A stretch of 64,000 nucleotides of DNA. Source: CAXQUZ01 sp942491145 (lineage in GTDB: Bacteria; Myxococcota_A; UBA796; UBA2385). The stretch covers positions 132,302-196,301 of the forward strand of contig CALOBC010000049.1 of assembly GCA_942491145.1 (NCBI GenBank), given 5' to 3'. The notes beneath the pieces were generated by a model. It had not been told where the DNA came from and searched no databases. It was given only the letters and a program-made list of their open reading frames with translations. A program made the position numbers and the translations under genes. Positions 24,316-33,111 of the stretch are shown piece after piece (position 1 is the first letter of the stretch; the number at the start of each line of letters is the position of its first letter).

Positions 24316-25332
24316 TCAGGTCCCCGCCCACATCGGCTCAGGGTGGCCAGCCGCCCACGCCACAAGCCCACTGCGCACGTCCCGGACGACCTCGTCAAAG
24401 ACCTCCACCACCTCGGCATCGGGCCACCGGCCCGCGATGTAGCCGAGCATCCCCGGCATCTGGAGCGCACCCAGCTCGTGGATGCGCGCCACATCCTCCG
24501 CCGACAGGCTCCGGTGGCGCCGATAGCCCGCGAGCAGGGCCTCAAAGCAGGCCCGCCGCCGCTCAGGAAACCGACGCAAGCGGATGCAGGGAATCGCCAG
24601 ATCGTAGAGATAGAGCCCATAGCCGCAGTCATCGAAGTCGATGGGGGTGACGGCACCTCCGCGAAAGACCAGGTTGCGGAAGTGCAGGTCGCAGTGGATC
24701 AACCCAAAGCGATCTGGTGCCGTGCCCAGCGCCTCGAACAACTCATGGGACCGCTCGGCCGCCGCAGCACACAGGTCCCGAAGCTGCCCCTTGAGCACCT
24801 GGTCCATCGGAGAGCCCGGCGGCAGCACCAGGGGTCCGAACCAGCCCGTCGGGTCAAAGCGGGGGCGGGGACCACAGTCTCGCACGGACTCCGCCACGTC
24901 GTGAAGCTGGGCCATGAGCACACCCTGGGCCTCCAGGCGCCGGGGCTCGGGGCGCCGGTGGATGCGACCGGGGGTCCAGGTGAGCAGCGAGCACAAGCGA
25001 GGGCCATCGAGGGCAGGAACCTCCACCTCCACCACCCGCAGACCACCGGGGGTGCGCCGGGCCCGACCGACGGGAATGCCCCGCTGGTGCAGCACATCGA
25101 GCCAGTCCAGCTCCGCTTCAACCTGGGCCATCGTGCGGTAGCCCCGGCGGTGAACCCGCAACAAGCTGGCACCCGCAGCACTGTCCACCCGCCACGTCGC
25201 GTTCTCCCAGTTCGTCAACGCCCGAAGGCGCACAGGACCGAGCTGCCAGTGGGCAAGAGCGACATCAGCCGCGCGGCGCAACCGGGCGAACCGGCCGCGG
25301 GCGCTCAGGGTGTGGAGGGGGGCTCGGGACAT
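24316..25332 (-). CDS. Kinase-fold phosphotransferase (SrkA/aminoglycoside phosphotransferase-like)
   Basis: The 338-residue product has the APH-type protein-kinase-like fold. The N-lobe is ENATWRVDSAAGASLLRVHRRGY. The catalytic loop is LIHCDLHFRNLVF near residues 215-227, with catalytic Asp and Asn, and the metal motif is PIDFDDCGYGLYLYDL. This arrangement matches the RdoA/SrkA stress kinase and homoserine-kinase-type group more than antibiotic-modifying enzymes. It is cytosolic. It is divergent from the RegB-like sensor kinase, 139 bases away. The substrate (protein or small metabolite) is not predictable. Confidence 0.85.
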   Translation of the reverse strand: MSRAPLHTLSARGRFARLRRAADVALAHWQLGPVRLRALTNWENATWRVDSAAGASLLRVHRRGYRTMAQVEAELDWLDVLHQRGIPVGRARRTPGGLRVVEVEVPALDGPRLCSLLTWTPGRIHRRPEPRRLEAQGVLMAQLHDVAESVRDCGPRPRFDPTGWFGPLVLPPGSPMDQVLKGQLRDLCAAAAERSHELFEALGTAPDRFGLIHCDLHFRNLVFRGGAVTPIDFDDCGYGLYLYDLAIPCIRLRRFPERRRACFEALLAGYRRHRSLSAEDVARIHELGALQMPGMLGYIAGRWPDAEVVEVFDEVVRDVRSGLVAWAAGHPEPMWAGT

Positions 25333-25471
25333 GGCTCACCGGGGGCAGACGCGCAGGTCGGCGACAATAGCGCGGTGGGCGCGGGCTGCCCCCACACCAC
25401 AGCGTGCGCGGATACGGGATCTCCAGGCACACCCGCACCGTGGCTGAGGGCGGGTTGGGCCGGAGACGCCG

Positions 25472-26686
25472 ATGTTCCTTCCCCGACTGCTCCCCATCGC
25501 CGACTGGCTGCGCGCCCGCGGGGTGGTCGCGGTGCTCTGCTTGCTCGCCGGGGGCCTGGGACTGGTGCAGGGCGGCGTGGTGGACGCCATCATCGGCGCG
25601 GTTGTGGCCGGTCTGGCCATCGGGCTGAGCCACGTCTTCTTGGGCCACGCTGCGGCGAGCTCCGACCGGGTGGCAGGCGGGCTCAACATGCTCGACACCA
25701 TCGCACTGACGGTCATTCTCGCCACTTCCGGGGGAGCGTCCAACCCCCTCGTCAGCCTCTACCTCGTGCCGGTGTTGGTGGCGGCACTGCTGTTGCCCGG
25801 ACAGTGGGTGGGGGCAACCTATGCGGCCACCGGTCTGGCCTACGGCAGCCTCTTTGTGCTCGCACCGGGCGCCCACATGGGCCACGCCGGCATGGAGTCC
25901 CACCTGACCGGCATGTTCGCGGTGCACGCTGCCACAGGACCGGTCGTCGCCCTGGCGCTGCTCAAGGCCCGACGGGCCGCCGCCCGGGCAGAAGAACAGG
26001 AGCGCGCCGCCCGCACCCTCGAGGCCCGCACCGAGCGCCTCACCGCACTGGCCACCCTCGCGGCCGGCGCAAGCCACGAGCTGGCCACACCCCTGTCGAC
26101 CATCCTGGTGGTCACCCGCGAGCTGGAGCGGCGGACGACCGACGCAGAAGACCTCGAAGACCTCGTGTTGGTCAGGGAAGAGGTGCAGCGCTGTCGGGAC
26201 ATCCTGCACCAGCTCTCGGCGGACGCGGGACAAGGCATGGGCGAGACCCCCGCCCCCGTGGCCCTCCGCACACTGCTCACCGAGACCGCCGGCGCCGACC
26301 CCCGCGTCACTGTGTCCGCCCCCGACGGCCGCGTGTTGCTCCCCCAGCGCCTCGTGGGCCAAGCACTGCGGCGCTTGCTCGGCAACGCCCGGGACGCCAG
26401 CTCCCCCGATGGGCCCATCGCCCTCACCGCCCAGCGCAGTGCGCATGAAGTGGTCTTTACCGTGCAGGACGAGGGCACCGGGATGGACGCGGCGGTCATG
26501 GACCGGGCCGCCGAGCCCTTCTTCACCACCAAGCCTGTCGGCGAAGGCTCCGGACTGGGGCTCTACTTCGTCCACTCGGTCGCCCACCGGCTGGGCGGCC
26601 GGCTCCACCTCAGCTCCGTGCCCGGCGAGGGCACCACCGCCCGCCTGCACCTGCCCACCCCGCCTGCCAAGGACCCCTCGACTTGA
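25472..26686 (+). CDS. regB: RegB/PrrB-like redox-type sensor histidine kinase
   Basis: The 404-residue product starts at ATG 25472. About six TM segments fill residues 10-175. A cytosolic coil (KARRAAARAEEQERAARTLEAR) leads to the H-box ATLAAGASHELATPLSTI, whose His lies in a sequence close to the RegB/ActS type. The ATPase domain has LLGNARDAS (N box), DEGTGMD (G1), FFTTKPVGEGSGLGL (F and G2) and GEGTTARLHLP. The quinone-site motif and redox Cys of RegB are not evident. The next gene encodes a RegA-like regulator starting inside the stop codon. Confidence 0.87.
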   Translation: MFLPRLLPIADWLRARGVVAVLCLLAGGLGLVQGGVVDAIIGAVVAGLAIGLSHVFLGHAAASSDRVAGGLNMLDTIALTVILATSGGASNPLVSLYLVPVLVAALLLPGQWVGATYAATGLAYGSLFVLAPGAHMGHAGMESHLTGMFAVHAATGPVVALALLKARRAAARAEEQERAARTLEARTERLTALATLAAGASHELATPLSTILVVTRELERRTTDAEDLEDLVLVREEVQRCRDILHQLSADAGQGMGETPAPVALRTLLTETAGADPRVTVSAPDGRVLLPQRLVGQALRRLLGNARDASSPDGPIALTAQRSAHEVVFTVQDEGTGMDAAVMDRAAEPFFTTKPVGEGSGLGLYFVHSVAHRLGGRLHLSSVPGEGTTARLHLPTPPAKDPST

Positions 26687-27228
26687 CCGACAAACAGACC
26701 ATTCTCGTTGTCGACGATGACCACCGGCTGCGGCCGAGGCTGGTGCGCGCACTGGCCGCACGGGGCCTCGATGCCCACGGCGCCGACGGACCCCAAGCGG
26801 CCCTCGCGGCGGTGGACGGTGGCCTCAAGCCAGACATGGCGGTGGTCGACCTGCGCATGCCCGGCGGCTCCGGACTGGACCTGCTCACCGACCTGCGTGC
26901 GCGCTTGCCCCAGCTTCAAGTGGTCGTGTTGACCGGCTACGGCAGCATTCCCACTGCCGTGGAGGCCGTGCATCGCGGAGCGGTCGACTACCTGGCCAAG
27001 CCTACCGATGCCGACATGATCTTGGCCGCGCTCCAGCGCAGAAGCAGCGCCGAAGAGTCGCCCCGCACCGAAGCGACCGAAGCCCCCAGCCTCGCCCGGG
27101 CCGAGTGGGAGCACATCCAGCGGGTGATGGCCGACTGCGACGGCAACATCTCCGAGACCGCCCGCCGCCTCGGGCTGCACCGGCGCACCTTGCAACGCAA
27201 GCTGTCGAAGTACCCGCCCAACCGCTGA
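26683..27228 (+). CDS. regA: RegA/ActR/PrrA-like response regulator
   Basis: The start is TTG 26683, overlapping the sensor kinase stop (TTGA), so translation is coupled. The 181-residue product has a receiver domain (VVDDDHRLR, phospho-Asp in MAVVDLRMPGGSG, VLTGYGS, LAKPTD). A short linker leads to a Fis-type helix-turn-helix: EWEHIQRVMADCDGNISETARR, then LGLHRRTLQRKLSK. That output is nearly diagnostic for the RegA family, which controls respiratory and redox genes in Proteobacteria. The convergent MbnH/MbnP copper cluster just downstream is a possible target. Confidence 0.9.
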   Translation: MTDKQTILVVDDDHRLRPRLVRALAARGLDAHGADGPQAALAAVDGGLKPDMAVVDLRMPGGSGLDLLTDLRARLPQLQVVVLTGYGSIPTAVEAVHRGAVDYLAKPTDADMILAALQRRSSAEESPRTEATEAPSLARAEWEHIQRVMADCDGNISETARRLGLHRRTLQRKLSKYPPNR

Positions 27229-27238
27229 GCGCGGCGCC

Positions 27239-28414
27239 CTACTGAATCCGGCCAAAGGGATCGGCGAAGCGCTCGTCCAGCAGGGCATCTTCGTTGGTCA
27301 GGCTCTCGAAGAAGGCATGCATCGCCGCCCGCTCCGTCTCGGTCAGCTCAAAGCCGATGAGAAAGGGGCTCTTGAGCGGGTTGTCGGCCCCCACCCCCGC
27401 GTCGTCCCCGCTGTCGATGGTGCGCCCCCCGGCGGCGTAGTGGTCGAGCACCCCGTCCAGATCGGCCACCGAGCCGTCGTGCATATAGGGCGCGGTCATC
27501 GTCACATTGCGCAGCGAGGGCGCCTTGAAGGCCCCCATGTCTCGGGGGTCACCGGTCAGCTCGATGAGCCCCTGGTCCCGCGCCGGGTAGGCGCCATTGT
27601 CATCCAAGCTGTACAGCCCGTTGTTGTGGAAGGTCTGTTCCACGAAGGGCGTGTCGACCGTCGCCGTCGCATCGCTCAGGTTGAAGCCACCGTGGCAGTG
27701 GTAGCACTCCAAGCGCTCGGAGTTGAACAGGGCCGCGCCGTCCCGGGCCTCTTGGCTGAGCGCGTCGGGGTCGCCGCCGTAGTAGTAGCGGTCATACGGG
27801 GTGTCACCGACCAAGATCGTGCGCTCGAAGCTGGCCAGGGCCTTGAGCAAAGCGTCCAGGGTGAAGGGATCGTCCGCCTCGGGGAAGGCATCGGTGAACA
27901 GCTCGACGTAGAGGTCATCTTCGGCGAGCTCGTCCAGCCGGTCGTCCTCCAGATCGGCGAGGCCCAGCTCCAGCGGCTCGGTGCCAAACAGCGGCCCCAG
28001 CGCTTGGTGTTCCAGGTCCAAGACCAGGTTGTTGGCCCACGTGTAGGACGTGTTGTAGGCCACATTGACCAAGCTCATCGAGCTGCGGCGGTGCAGCTCA
28101 CCCGTGGCCCCTTCGGCGTGGGCCAGCCCGTCGGTGAACGACAGCGAGGGCAGGTGGCAGGAGCCGCAGGAGGTCGTGTTGTTGATGGACAGCTTGGTCT
28201 CGTAGAACAGGTGGCGGCCCAGCTCCACCTTGGCATCGGTCATGGGGTTGTCGTCCGGCACCGGCGGCTCGGACAGACCGATGGGCAGGTCCCACGAGAA
28301 CGCCGCGGCCTGCTCGGCCGTGGACGCCCCCGAAGACGACTTGGGCTCCGCGCAACCGCCGAGGACCAGGGCCACCCCGACGACGACCAACCCGCTCGGG
28401 CAGGCTGCTCCCAT
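27239..28414 (-). CDS. mbnH: Di-heme MauG-like peroxidase of the MbnP/MbnH pair
   Basis: The product has 391 residues from ATG 28414, which shares one base with the mbnP stop (TGATG). It has a lipoprotein signal (VVGVALVLGGC). Two heme c sites are present: CGSCH (residue about 115) and CYHCH (about 250). Flanking bacterial cytochrome-c-peroxidase signatures are LGRHLFYETKLSINNTTSC, FKAPSLRNVTMTAPYMHDG and FLIGFELTETER. MbnH enzymes oxidise a Trp in MbnP to kynurenine to build a copper site. Linkage to the mbnP-like gene directly upstream makes this the better call than ordinary peroxidase or MauG. Confidence 0.88.
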   Translation of the reverse strand: MGAACPSGLVVVGVALVLGGCAEPKSSSGASTAEQAAAFSWDLPIGLSEPPVPDDNPMTDAKVELGRHLFYETKLSINNTTSCGSCHLPSLSFTDGLAHAEGATGELHRRSSMSLVNVAYNTSYTWANNLVLDLEHQALGPLFGTEPLELGLADLEDDRLDELAEDDLYVELFTDAFPEADDPFTLDALLKALASFERTILVGDTPYDRYYYGGDPDALSQEARDGAALFNSERLECYHCHGGFNLSDATATVDTPFVEQTFHNNGLYSLDDNGAYPARDQGLIELTGDPRDMGAFKAPSLRNVTMTAPYMHDGSVADLDGVLDHYAAGGRTIDSGDDAGVGADNPLKSPFLIGFELTETERAAMHAFFESLTNEDALLDERFADPFGRIQ

Positions 28415-29358
28415 CACTGCACGCTGAAGACGGTGGGGGGGCCCCCAGGCGCGTCGCCGAAGGGCAGGCCGAGGTTGGAGAACAGCGGCGCGCAGTCCGG
28501 GTCGTTGGGAGCAGCCATGCACACCGGAGCGGTGTCGGCGGTGTTGTTGTCGAGGTCCACCCCGTCCAGCAACGCGCCGAGATCAAAGACCACCACGCTC
28601 GTGTCGGGGTCGAAGGCGGTGGCCAGCTCGAACTGGGCGCGATTCTCGTTGGCGCAGCCCGTCACCGTGCCGCCGTCGTCCATCTCGCACATGGTGCTGC
28701 CCGTGTGGATCGAGAAGCCGCCGGGCAGGCCCGTGGACGCACCGTCCACCTTCAGGAACTTGTGGCCCGCGTTCCAGCTCCAGAACATGGAGCTCACGTT
28801 CATCGGAACCGGCGCAGCGGCCACATCGCTGTGGTTCACCGCAAAGGGCACACCCATGGTGAAGCCCACGCCCGACCAGGCGCCCGCGGGACCGGACACC
28901 TCCACCGTGGTGCGCAGCTCGGCCGTGCCACCGCGGCAGCCGTCCTCAAAGTCCAGCAAGACCACGCCCTCACCCTGCCAGGGGGACTCGTCGACAATGC
29001 TGAGCTGCACGGTGCTTCCATCACCATCAATCGCATAGAACTCGGTGAGGTAGAAGCGCAGATCATCGAAGACCACGTCGGAGCCGCCCAAGGCGTAGGT
29101 GTCGCCACAGGCAAAGTTGGTCCCGTCGACCACCGCGGAGAACTGGAGGGTGCGCGTGGTGTCGCCACCGTCGCCGCCATCGGCACCATCGGCACCATCG
29201 GCACCGTCGCCGCCGTCGCCGCCATCGGCACCATCAGCGCCGTCGTCGTGGTCGTGGTCAGCACCCGAGTCATCGTCGGACTTGTGGCCACAGGCACCGA
29301 GGGTCAGCAGGGGCAGCGCCAGCATCCACAAGGGCATCGGGGCATGGGAACGTCGCAT
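28414..29358 (-). CDS. mbnP: MbnP-like copper-binding lipoprotein (four-Cys motif family)
   Basis: ATG 29358 has GGAG upstream. The 314-residue product has a lipobox (LLTLGAC), a His/Asp patch (DHDHDD), an Asp/Gly/Ala linker and then the MbnP domain. The landmarks are DGTNFACGDTYALGGSDVVF, LRFYLTEFYAIDGDG, and SMFWSWNAGHKFLKVDG with the conserved Trp pair. SGFTMGV-type strands and Cys in DGCRGG, STMCEM, TGCANE and PVCMAAP also fit. The partner peroxidase MbnH lies directly downstream. It is predicted to be in the periplasm or at the outer membrane and to bind copper. The extra N-terminal linker is unusual for the family and follows the habit of this genome. Confidence 0.9.
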   Translation of the reverse strand: MRRSHAPMPLWMLALPLLTLGACGHKSDDDSGADHDHDDGADGADGGDGGDGADGADGADGGDGGDTTRTLQFSAVVDGTNFACGDTYALGGSDVVFDDLRFYLTEFYAIDGDGSTVQLSIVDESPWQGEGVVLLDFEDGCRGGTAELRTTVEVSGPAGAWSGVGFTMGVPFAVNHSDVAAAPVPMNVSSMFWSWNAGHKFLKVDGASTGLPGGFSIHTGSTMCEMDDGGTVTGCANENRAQFELATAFDPDTSVVVFDLGALLDGVDLDNNTADTAPVCMAAPNDPDCAPLFSNLGLPFGDAPGGPPTVFSVQ

Positions 29359-29399
29359 GGGGGTCTCCAGGGTGGGTCGCCGGGGGGCGCAGGGAACGG

Positions 29400-30008
29400 T
29401 CAAGGGGTCCGCATGTCGAAGACGACGTGGTTGCGGGCGTGATCAAACAGAGCGGGGGCACCATCGCCGGCCGCCGCCACCCACCCGTCCAGCACAAAGC
29501 CGAGCGTGAGGGTGGCGCGGGGGGCATCGGCCGACAGCGCGAGGGCAGGGTCCAGCGGCAGGTCGAGCCAAGCGACTTGGTCAGAGCGCACGGCCCCATC
29601 CGGGAGCACCGCCCCGACCGAGGCCCCGTCCCGCTCGCCATCGCCTTCGCTGGGCTCAAGCACAAAGCGGGCAAAGCAGTAGGTCTCGACCGGCGGGGTG
29701 AGCGTCACCTGGCGGCCGTCCCCCAGGAGGTCAGTCACTCCCGGGAACGCCGCGCTGGCGGGGCTGTCGATGCTGTGGTCCGCACGGGCCGGCGCGCCGA
29801 GGAGGTCCAGGGGGTGCCAGGCAACCGCGCAGGGGCTGAGGGACACCGCGCGCACCCCGGCCCAGGCTTCGGTGAGGCCCTCGGGCTGGCCCACTCCCTC
29901 GACCACCACCCGGACTTGGATCCCCGGTTCTTCGGTGACCACAGCACAGCCCGAGAACATCCACAATGATGTAATCATCAGTGTTATGGAGAATCGACTA
30001 AAGATCAA
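29400..30008 (-). CDS. Lipoprotein in the MbnP/MbnH cluster, unknown function
   Basis: The 202-residue product is read from TTG 30008, which overlaps the end of the upstream gene; the next ATG (29978) would cut the signal peptide too short. The lipobox is LWMFSGC. The mature part is beta-rich, with SLSPCAVAWHPLDLLG, ETYCFARFVLEP, DQVAWLDLPLD and ATLTLGFVLDGW. The pattern suggests a small envelope domain with two conserved-looking Cys. It is placed between a barrel-like protein and mbnP in one transcription unit, so it probably helps copper handling. The first 20 codons are AT-richer than the rest. Confidence 0.72.
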   Translation of the reverse strand: MIFSRFSITLMITSLWMFSGCAVVTEEPGIQVRVVVEGVGQPEGLTEAWAGVRAVSLSPCAVAWHPLDLLGAPARADHSIDSPASAAFPGVTDLLGDGRQVTLTPPVETYCFARFVLEPSEGDGERDGASVGAVLPDGAVRSDQVAWLDLPLDPALALSADAPRATLTLGFVLDGWVAAAGDGAPALFDHARNHVVFDMRTP

Positions 30009-30918
30009 CGGTCACCCCCAGCGCCAGCGCAGCCCCCTCCCGGTGGTGGCCCGAGAGGGCTTGCACCACAGGGAGGGACACGCCGGCTTGGATCACGAGG
30101 TCGGTCTGGGGCGTCAGCAACAGGTCCAACCGGGAGAACAGCACCGCGCCCCCGGTGTCGGGCTCGTCTTGCCCATTGAGGGTCGCCGGTTGGTCCAGCC
30201 GACCCTCGGCACTCGTGCGCACGGCCCCCCAGCGCAGGGGTTGCCACTGGCCGGCCACCGTGGCCCGCCCGGACAGCCCAGGCTCGCTGGGAAAGGCGTC
30301 CCGAGGGGGCGACAGGGCCACCACGGGCACCCAGCCCTCGGCGCTGGCGTAGGTCGACCACGCGCCCACGCTGCGAAAGCCCCATCCCCCCAGCGTTGCA
30401 GTGGTGGTGCCCGTGCCGAGCTGGGCGCTCATCGGCAGCACGGTGCCATCGGGCCGGCGCACCACCGGGGCCGTCGGCAAGCGCAGCCCACCCCCCAACC
30501 CGGCCAGCGCACTGCCCCGCGATGGTGTGCCCCGAAGCGCCGCCCACCGCGTCCGAACCACCGCATCCCCCGGCGCCCACACCGTCGTGCGCGCCAGGCT
30601 CACATCCTCCGCCGTCCGCCGCCCAACGGGCACGCTCAGCGCAACCTGCCACCGGTCGGCCGGCGACCACGCCACGCTGCCCGTCAGCGCTTGATCGAGC
30701 AGCAGCACTTGGTCCTCACCGGGGGCCCCCACCGCGTCGGAGCGGGAGGTCGCCTCAACAGCCAGCCGCAAGCGCCCTGCGAAGGGTTGTTCGGCGCCCA
30801 TGGTGGTCAGCGTCGGGTCACCGCACGAGCACACCGCACAGCCCCAGCCCGTCGACGGGGCGAGCAGCAGCGCCGCCGTGGCGGGCAACGAAGCGATGGA
30901 CAACAGCAGGCGACCCAC
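29998..30918 (-). CDS. Outer-membrane transporter-like protein of the MbnP/MbnH cluster
   Basis: GTG 30918 is favoured since it gives a normal signal peptide (GRLLLSIASLPATAALLLAP); ATG 30966 is an alternative. The 306-residue product has a Cys-rich start to the mature part (GCAVCSCGDPTLTTMG), then repeated amphipathic strands (WQVALSVPVGRRT, GSALAGLGGGLRLP, QLGTGTTTATLGGWGF) and a C-terminal VTVDL. The CxCGDPTLT start is, from memory, common in proteins next to MbnP/MbnH pairs. It is likely a beta-barrel or periplasmic beta protein. It is first of the four-gene copper operon. Confidence 0.72.
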   Translation of the reverse strand: MGRLLLSIASLPATAALLLAPSTGWGCAVCSCGDPTLTTMGAEQPFAGRLRLAVEATSRSDAVGAPGEDQVLLLDQALTGSVAWSPADRWQVALSVPVGRRTAEDVSLARTTVWAPGDAVVRTRWAALRGTPSRGSALAGLGGGLRLPTAPVVRRPDGTVLPMSAQLGTGTTTATLGGWGFRSVGAWSTYASAEGWVPVVALSPPRDAFPSEPGLSGRATVAGQWQPLRWGAVRTSAEGRLDQPATLNGQDEPDTGGAVLFSRLDLLLTPQTDLVIQAGVSLPVVQALSGHHREGAALALGVTVDL

Positions 30919-31119
30919 GGTCCACTCGGGATCAAGACGGAAGAAGAACCCGGCAGGAGCGCACATCGGCCAGCGAGGCTCGACCACGGTCCATCGGGAC
31001 CCATTCCGTAGGCACACACCGCTGCCATGTCGCCGCGGCAGATTGTCGCACACCACCGACAACAGCCACCCACAGGGCATTCTTGCCAAGAGCGGCCCCA
31101 ACTCAGGCGCTGACTCCCG

Positions 31120-31932
31120 TCAGTCCCCGCCGGCCTCACCCCGCCGGGTCAGCCGCTCCACCCGCAGCCGCCCGCGGTCATCGAACAGGGCACGCACGCT
31201 CAGCAGCACCCCGCCCGTGACGCCCAGCGCGGTGGCCGCCGCGATGAGGAACATGATGAGGATCTGGTACCGCGCGGCCAGATCGGGCGGTGTGCCCCCC
31301 AAGATCTGCCCGGTCATCATGCCGGGAATGCTGACCAGCCCCACCACCGCCATCGAGTTGAGGATGGGTGTCATGCCCGCCCGAATGGCCTCCTGCACCG
31401 CCGGCAAGGCCGCTTCCCAGGCCGTGGCACCCCGGGCCAGGCGCAGCTCCACCCGCTCCCGACCCTCGTCCAGCCCCGCGAGCAGCCGGTCCACACCCAA
31501 GGACAGCCCCGTCAGTGTGTTGCCCAGGATCATTCCCAGCAGCGGGATGAGGTAGCGGGGGGCCCACCACGGATCCACACCGATGAGCACCGCATTGCCC
31601 ACCACCACGGTGGCCCCGGCGCTGATCAGGATGGTCGCAAAGGCCCGGGGCAACAAGCCCGCAAAGCCCCGTCGGCTGCGCCTCACCGCCTCCACGGACG
31701 CCACGGTCACCATCACCCCCACAATGCCTGCCACCAGCAATGGATGGGCAGTGGCGAAGACCGGAGCGAGGATCCACCCGAGCAGCGTGAGCTGGACCAC
31801 CGTGCGCAGCGCGGCCACCGCGAGAGTGCGCTCGATGCGAAGCCCGAGAACCAGGCTGATGACGCCATTGACAACAATCAACGCGGCCGCACCGGCCACC
31901 GTCTCCCAGCCGATGTCGAGGGGTCCGGTCAC
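31120..31932 (-). CDS. fetB: FetB-like ABC transporter permease (UPF0014)
   Basis: The start GTG 31932 overlaps the ATPase stop. The 270-residue product has about seven TM segments and the family features SLVLGLRIERTLAVAALRTVVQLTLLGWIL near the N-terminus, LLGMILGNTLTGLSLGVDRL in the middle and SIPGMMTGQILGGTPP. These match the UPF0014/FetB permeases, which with FetA export iron or are linked to metal resistance. Pairing with an ATPase gene in the same reading unit fits the two-gene fetAB organisation. Confidence 0.9.
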   Translation of the reverse strand: MTGPLDIGWETVAGAAALIVVNGVISLVLGLRIERTLAVAALRTVVQLTLLGWILAPVFATAHPLLVAGIVGVMVTVASVEAVRRSRRGFAGLLPRAFATILISAGATVVVGNAVLIGVDPWWAPRYLIPLLGMILGNTLTGLSLGVDRLLAGLDEGRERVELRLARGATAWEAALPAVQEAIRAGMTPILNSMAVVGLVSIPGMMTGQILGGTPPDLAARYQILIMFLIAAATALGVTGGVLLSVRALFDDRGRLRVERLTRRGEAGGD

Positions 31933-32546
31933 AACGACACGATGTGGTCCGCTGCGAGGCGCCGGTGCTGGTCTTCATCGTGGGAGATCCACACCGCGGT
32001 GTGTCCCCGGAGCAGGGCCTCCACTCGCTCGACGGAGCCCGCGTCCAGCGCCGCCGTGGGCTCGTCCAGCAGCAGCACCACCGGCTGAAGTGCGATGGCC
32101 AGAGCGATGTGGAGCCGTTGCCGCTCGCCCCCCGACAGGCCGGTCCAGGGTCGGGTCCACGCCCCCGCCGGCAGGTCCATCGCCGCAGCGTGGGCTTGAG
32201 GGTCACCGAGCTGCCGCCCCCGGTGGACCTTCAGCGCCGACCACGCCGCCCACGTGTCCACCGGCGCCCCAGGTAGCACCACGGGATGCTGGGGCACCAG
32301 CACAAGCTGGGATCGCCAACGGGGCCCGCCGCCCCGCTCCAGGGGCTGACCATGGAGCAACACACGGCCACCATCCGCCGGCCGCAGACCCGCGAGGATC
32401 CTCAACAACACCGTCTTCCCGCTGCCCGATGGCCCACGCAGCAGCAGCGTCTGGCCCGGCATCAGCGACAGGTTCAGCCCCGAGAACAGCCGACGCTCAC
32501 CCACCTGGGCGCACAGGTCTTCGGCTTCTAAGAGCACCGTGGCCAT
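31929..32546 (-). CDS. fetA: FetA-like ABC transporter ATPase
   Basis: The 205-residue ATPase has Walker A GPSGSGKTVLLR, Q-loop LVLVPQHPVVLPG, signature LSGGERQRLHIALAIA, Walker B VVLLLDEPTAALD and the H-loop ISHDEDQHRR. Its small size and direct coupling to the UPF0014 permease identify it as FetA-like. It would energise the export permease at the inner membrane. Confidence 0.9.
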   Translation of the reverse strand: MATVLLEAEDLCAQVGERRLFSGLNLSLMPGQTLLLRGPSGSGKTVLLRILAGLRPADGGRVLLHGQPLERGGGPRWRSQLVLVPQHPVVLPGAPVDTWAAWSALKVHRGRQLGDPQAHAAAMDLPAGAWTRPWTGLSGGERQRLHIALAIALQPVVLLLDEPTAALDAGSVERVEALLRGHTAVWISHDEDQHRRLAADHIVSL

Positions 32547-32586
32547 GGCGTTTCCTGCAACATGGAGGCGTCAAGCCCCCGGCGGA

Positions 32587-33111
32587 TCACGCGACCTCTT
32601 GGCTTGCCTTGTAGTGGTCGTGGGCCGCCCCACCACTCTCGGCGTGGTGGTGCATCCCATGGGTGCGCACCTGGAACTCGGCCACCCCCATGGGCGTGAG
32701 CACCGCGGTGTGGAGCGACTGGTAGCCGTTGGGCTTCGGGTTCGCGATGTAGTCGTCCTGGCTGCCCACGATGGGGGCAAACCGCGCATGCACCGCGTCG
32801 AGAACAGCGTAGCAGTCGTCAATCCGATCCACACACACCCGAAGGCCGATCCGGTCGAGCACTTGGTCGGGATGCAGCCCTTTGCGCGCCGCCTTGGCCG
32901 CCACACTCTCGGGCGTCTTCACCCGCGCGGTCAACAGTCCCTCCACCCCCACCTCGTCCAGGAGGATGCGAGCCTCGTGCTGCAGTCCATCGAGCGCATC
33001 CGCAGCCGAGACGGACTCCGCCATCGGCCGCCCGGTCCGCTCTTCCCACTCCGGCAGCGGCATCCAGCCGATGAGCAGACCGAGCGCGGGGGCGAGGTGG
33101 GCAGCAGACAT
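32587..33111 (-). CDS. Stand-alone RelA/SpoT-type domain protein
   Basis: ATG 33111 has AGGAG upstream. The 174-residue product matches the second half of the ppGpp synthetase domain. RVKTPESVAAKAARKG leads into DRIGLRVCVDRIDDCYAVLDAVHARFAPIVGSQDDYIANPKPNGYQSLHTAVL and then EFQVRTHGMHHHAE. The synthetase core (PKPNGYQSLHT and the Glu of EFQVRT) is present, but the HD hydrolase and the TGS/ACT regulatory domains are absent. Residues before the core look degenerate compared with the ATP-binding helix of active enzymes. It may be a small alarmone synthetase or an inactive RelA/SpoT-fold protein. It has no antitoxin-like neighbour. Confidence 0.8.
   Translation of the reverse strand: MSAAHLAPALGLLIGWMPLPEWEERTGRPMAESVSAADALDGLQHEARILLDEVGVEGLLTARVKTPESVAAKAARKGLHPDQVLDRIGLRVCVDRIDDCYAVLDAVHARFAPIVGSQDDYIANPKPNGYQSLHTAVLTPMGVAEFQVRTHGMHHHAESGGAAHDHYKASQEVA

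Noticed and set aside
24121..26448. 775-codon plus-strand frame over the phosphotransferase and sensor kinase
   Set aside because: Antisense to one supported gene and out of frame with another; Arg/Gly/His-rich with no domain.
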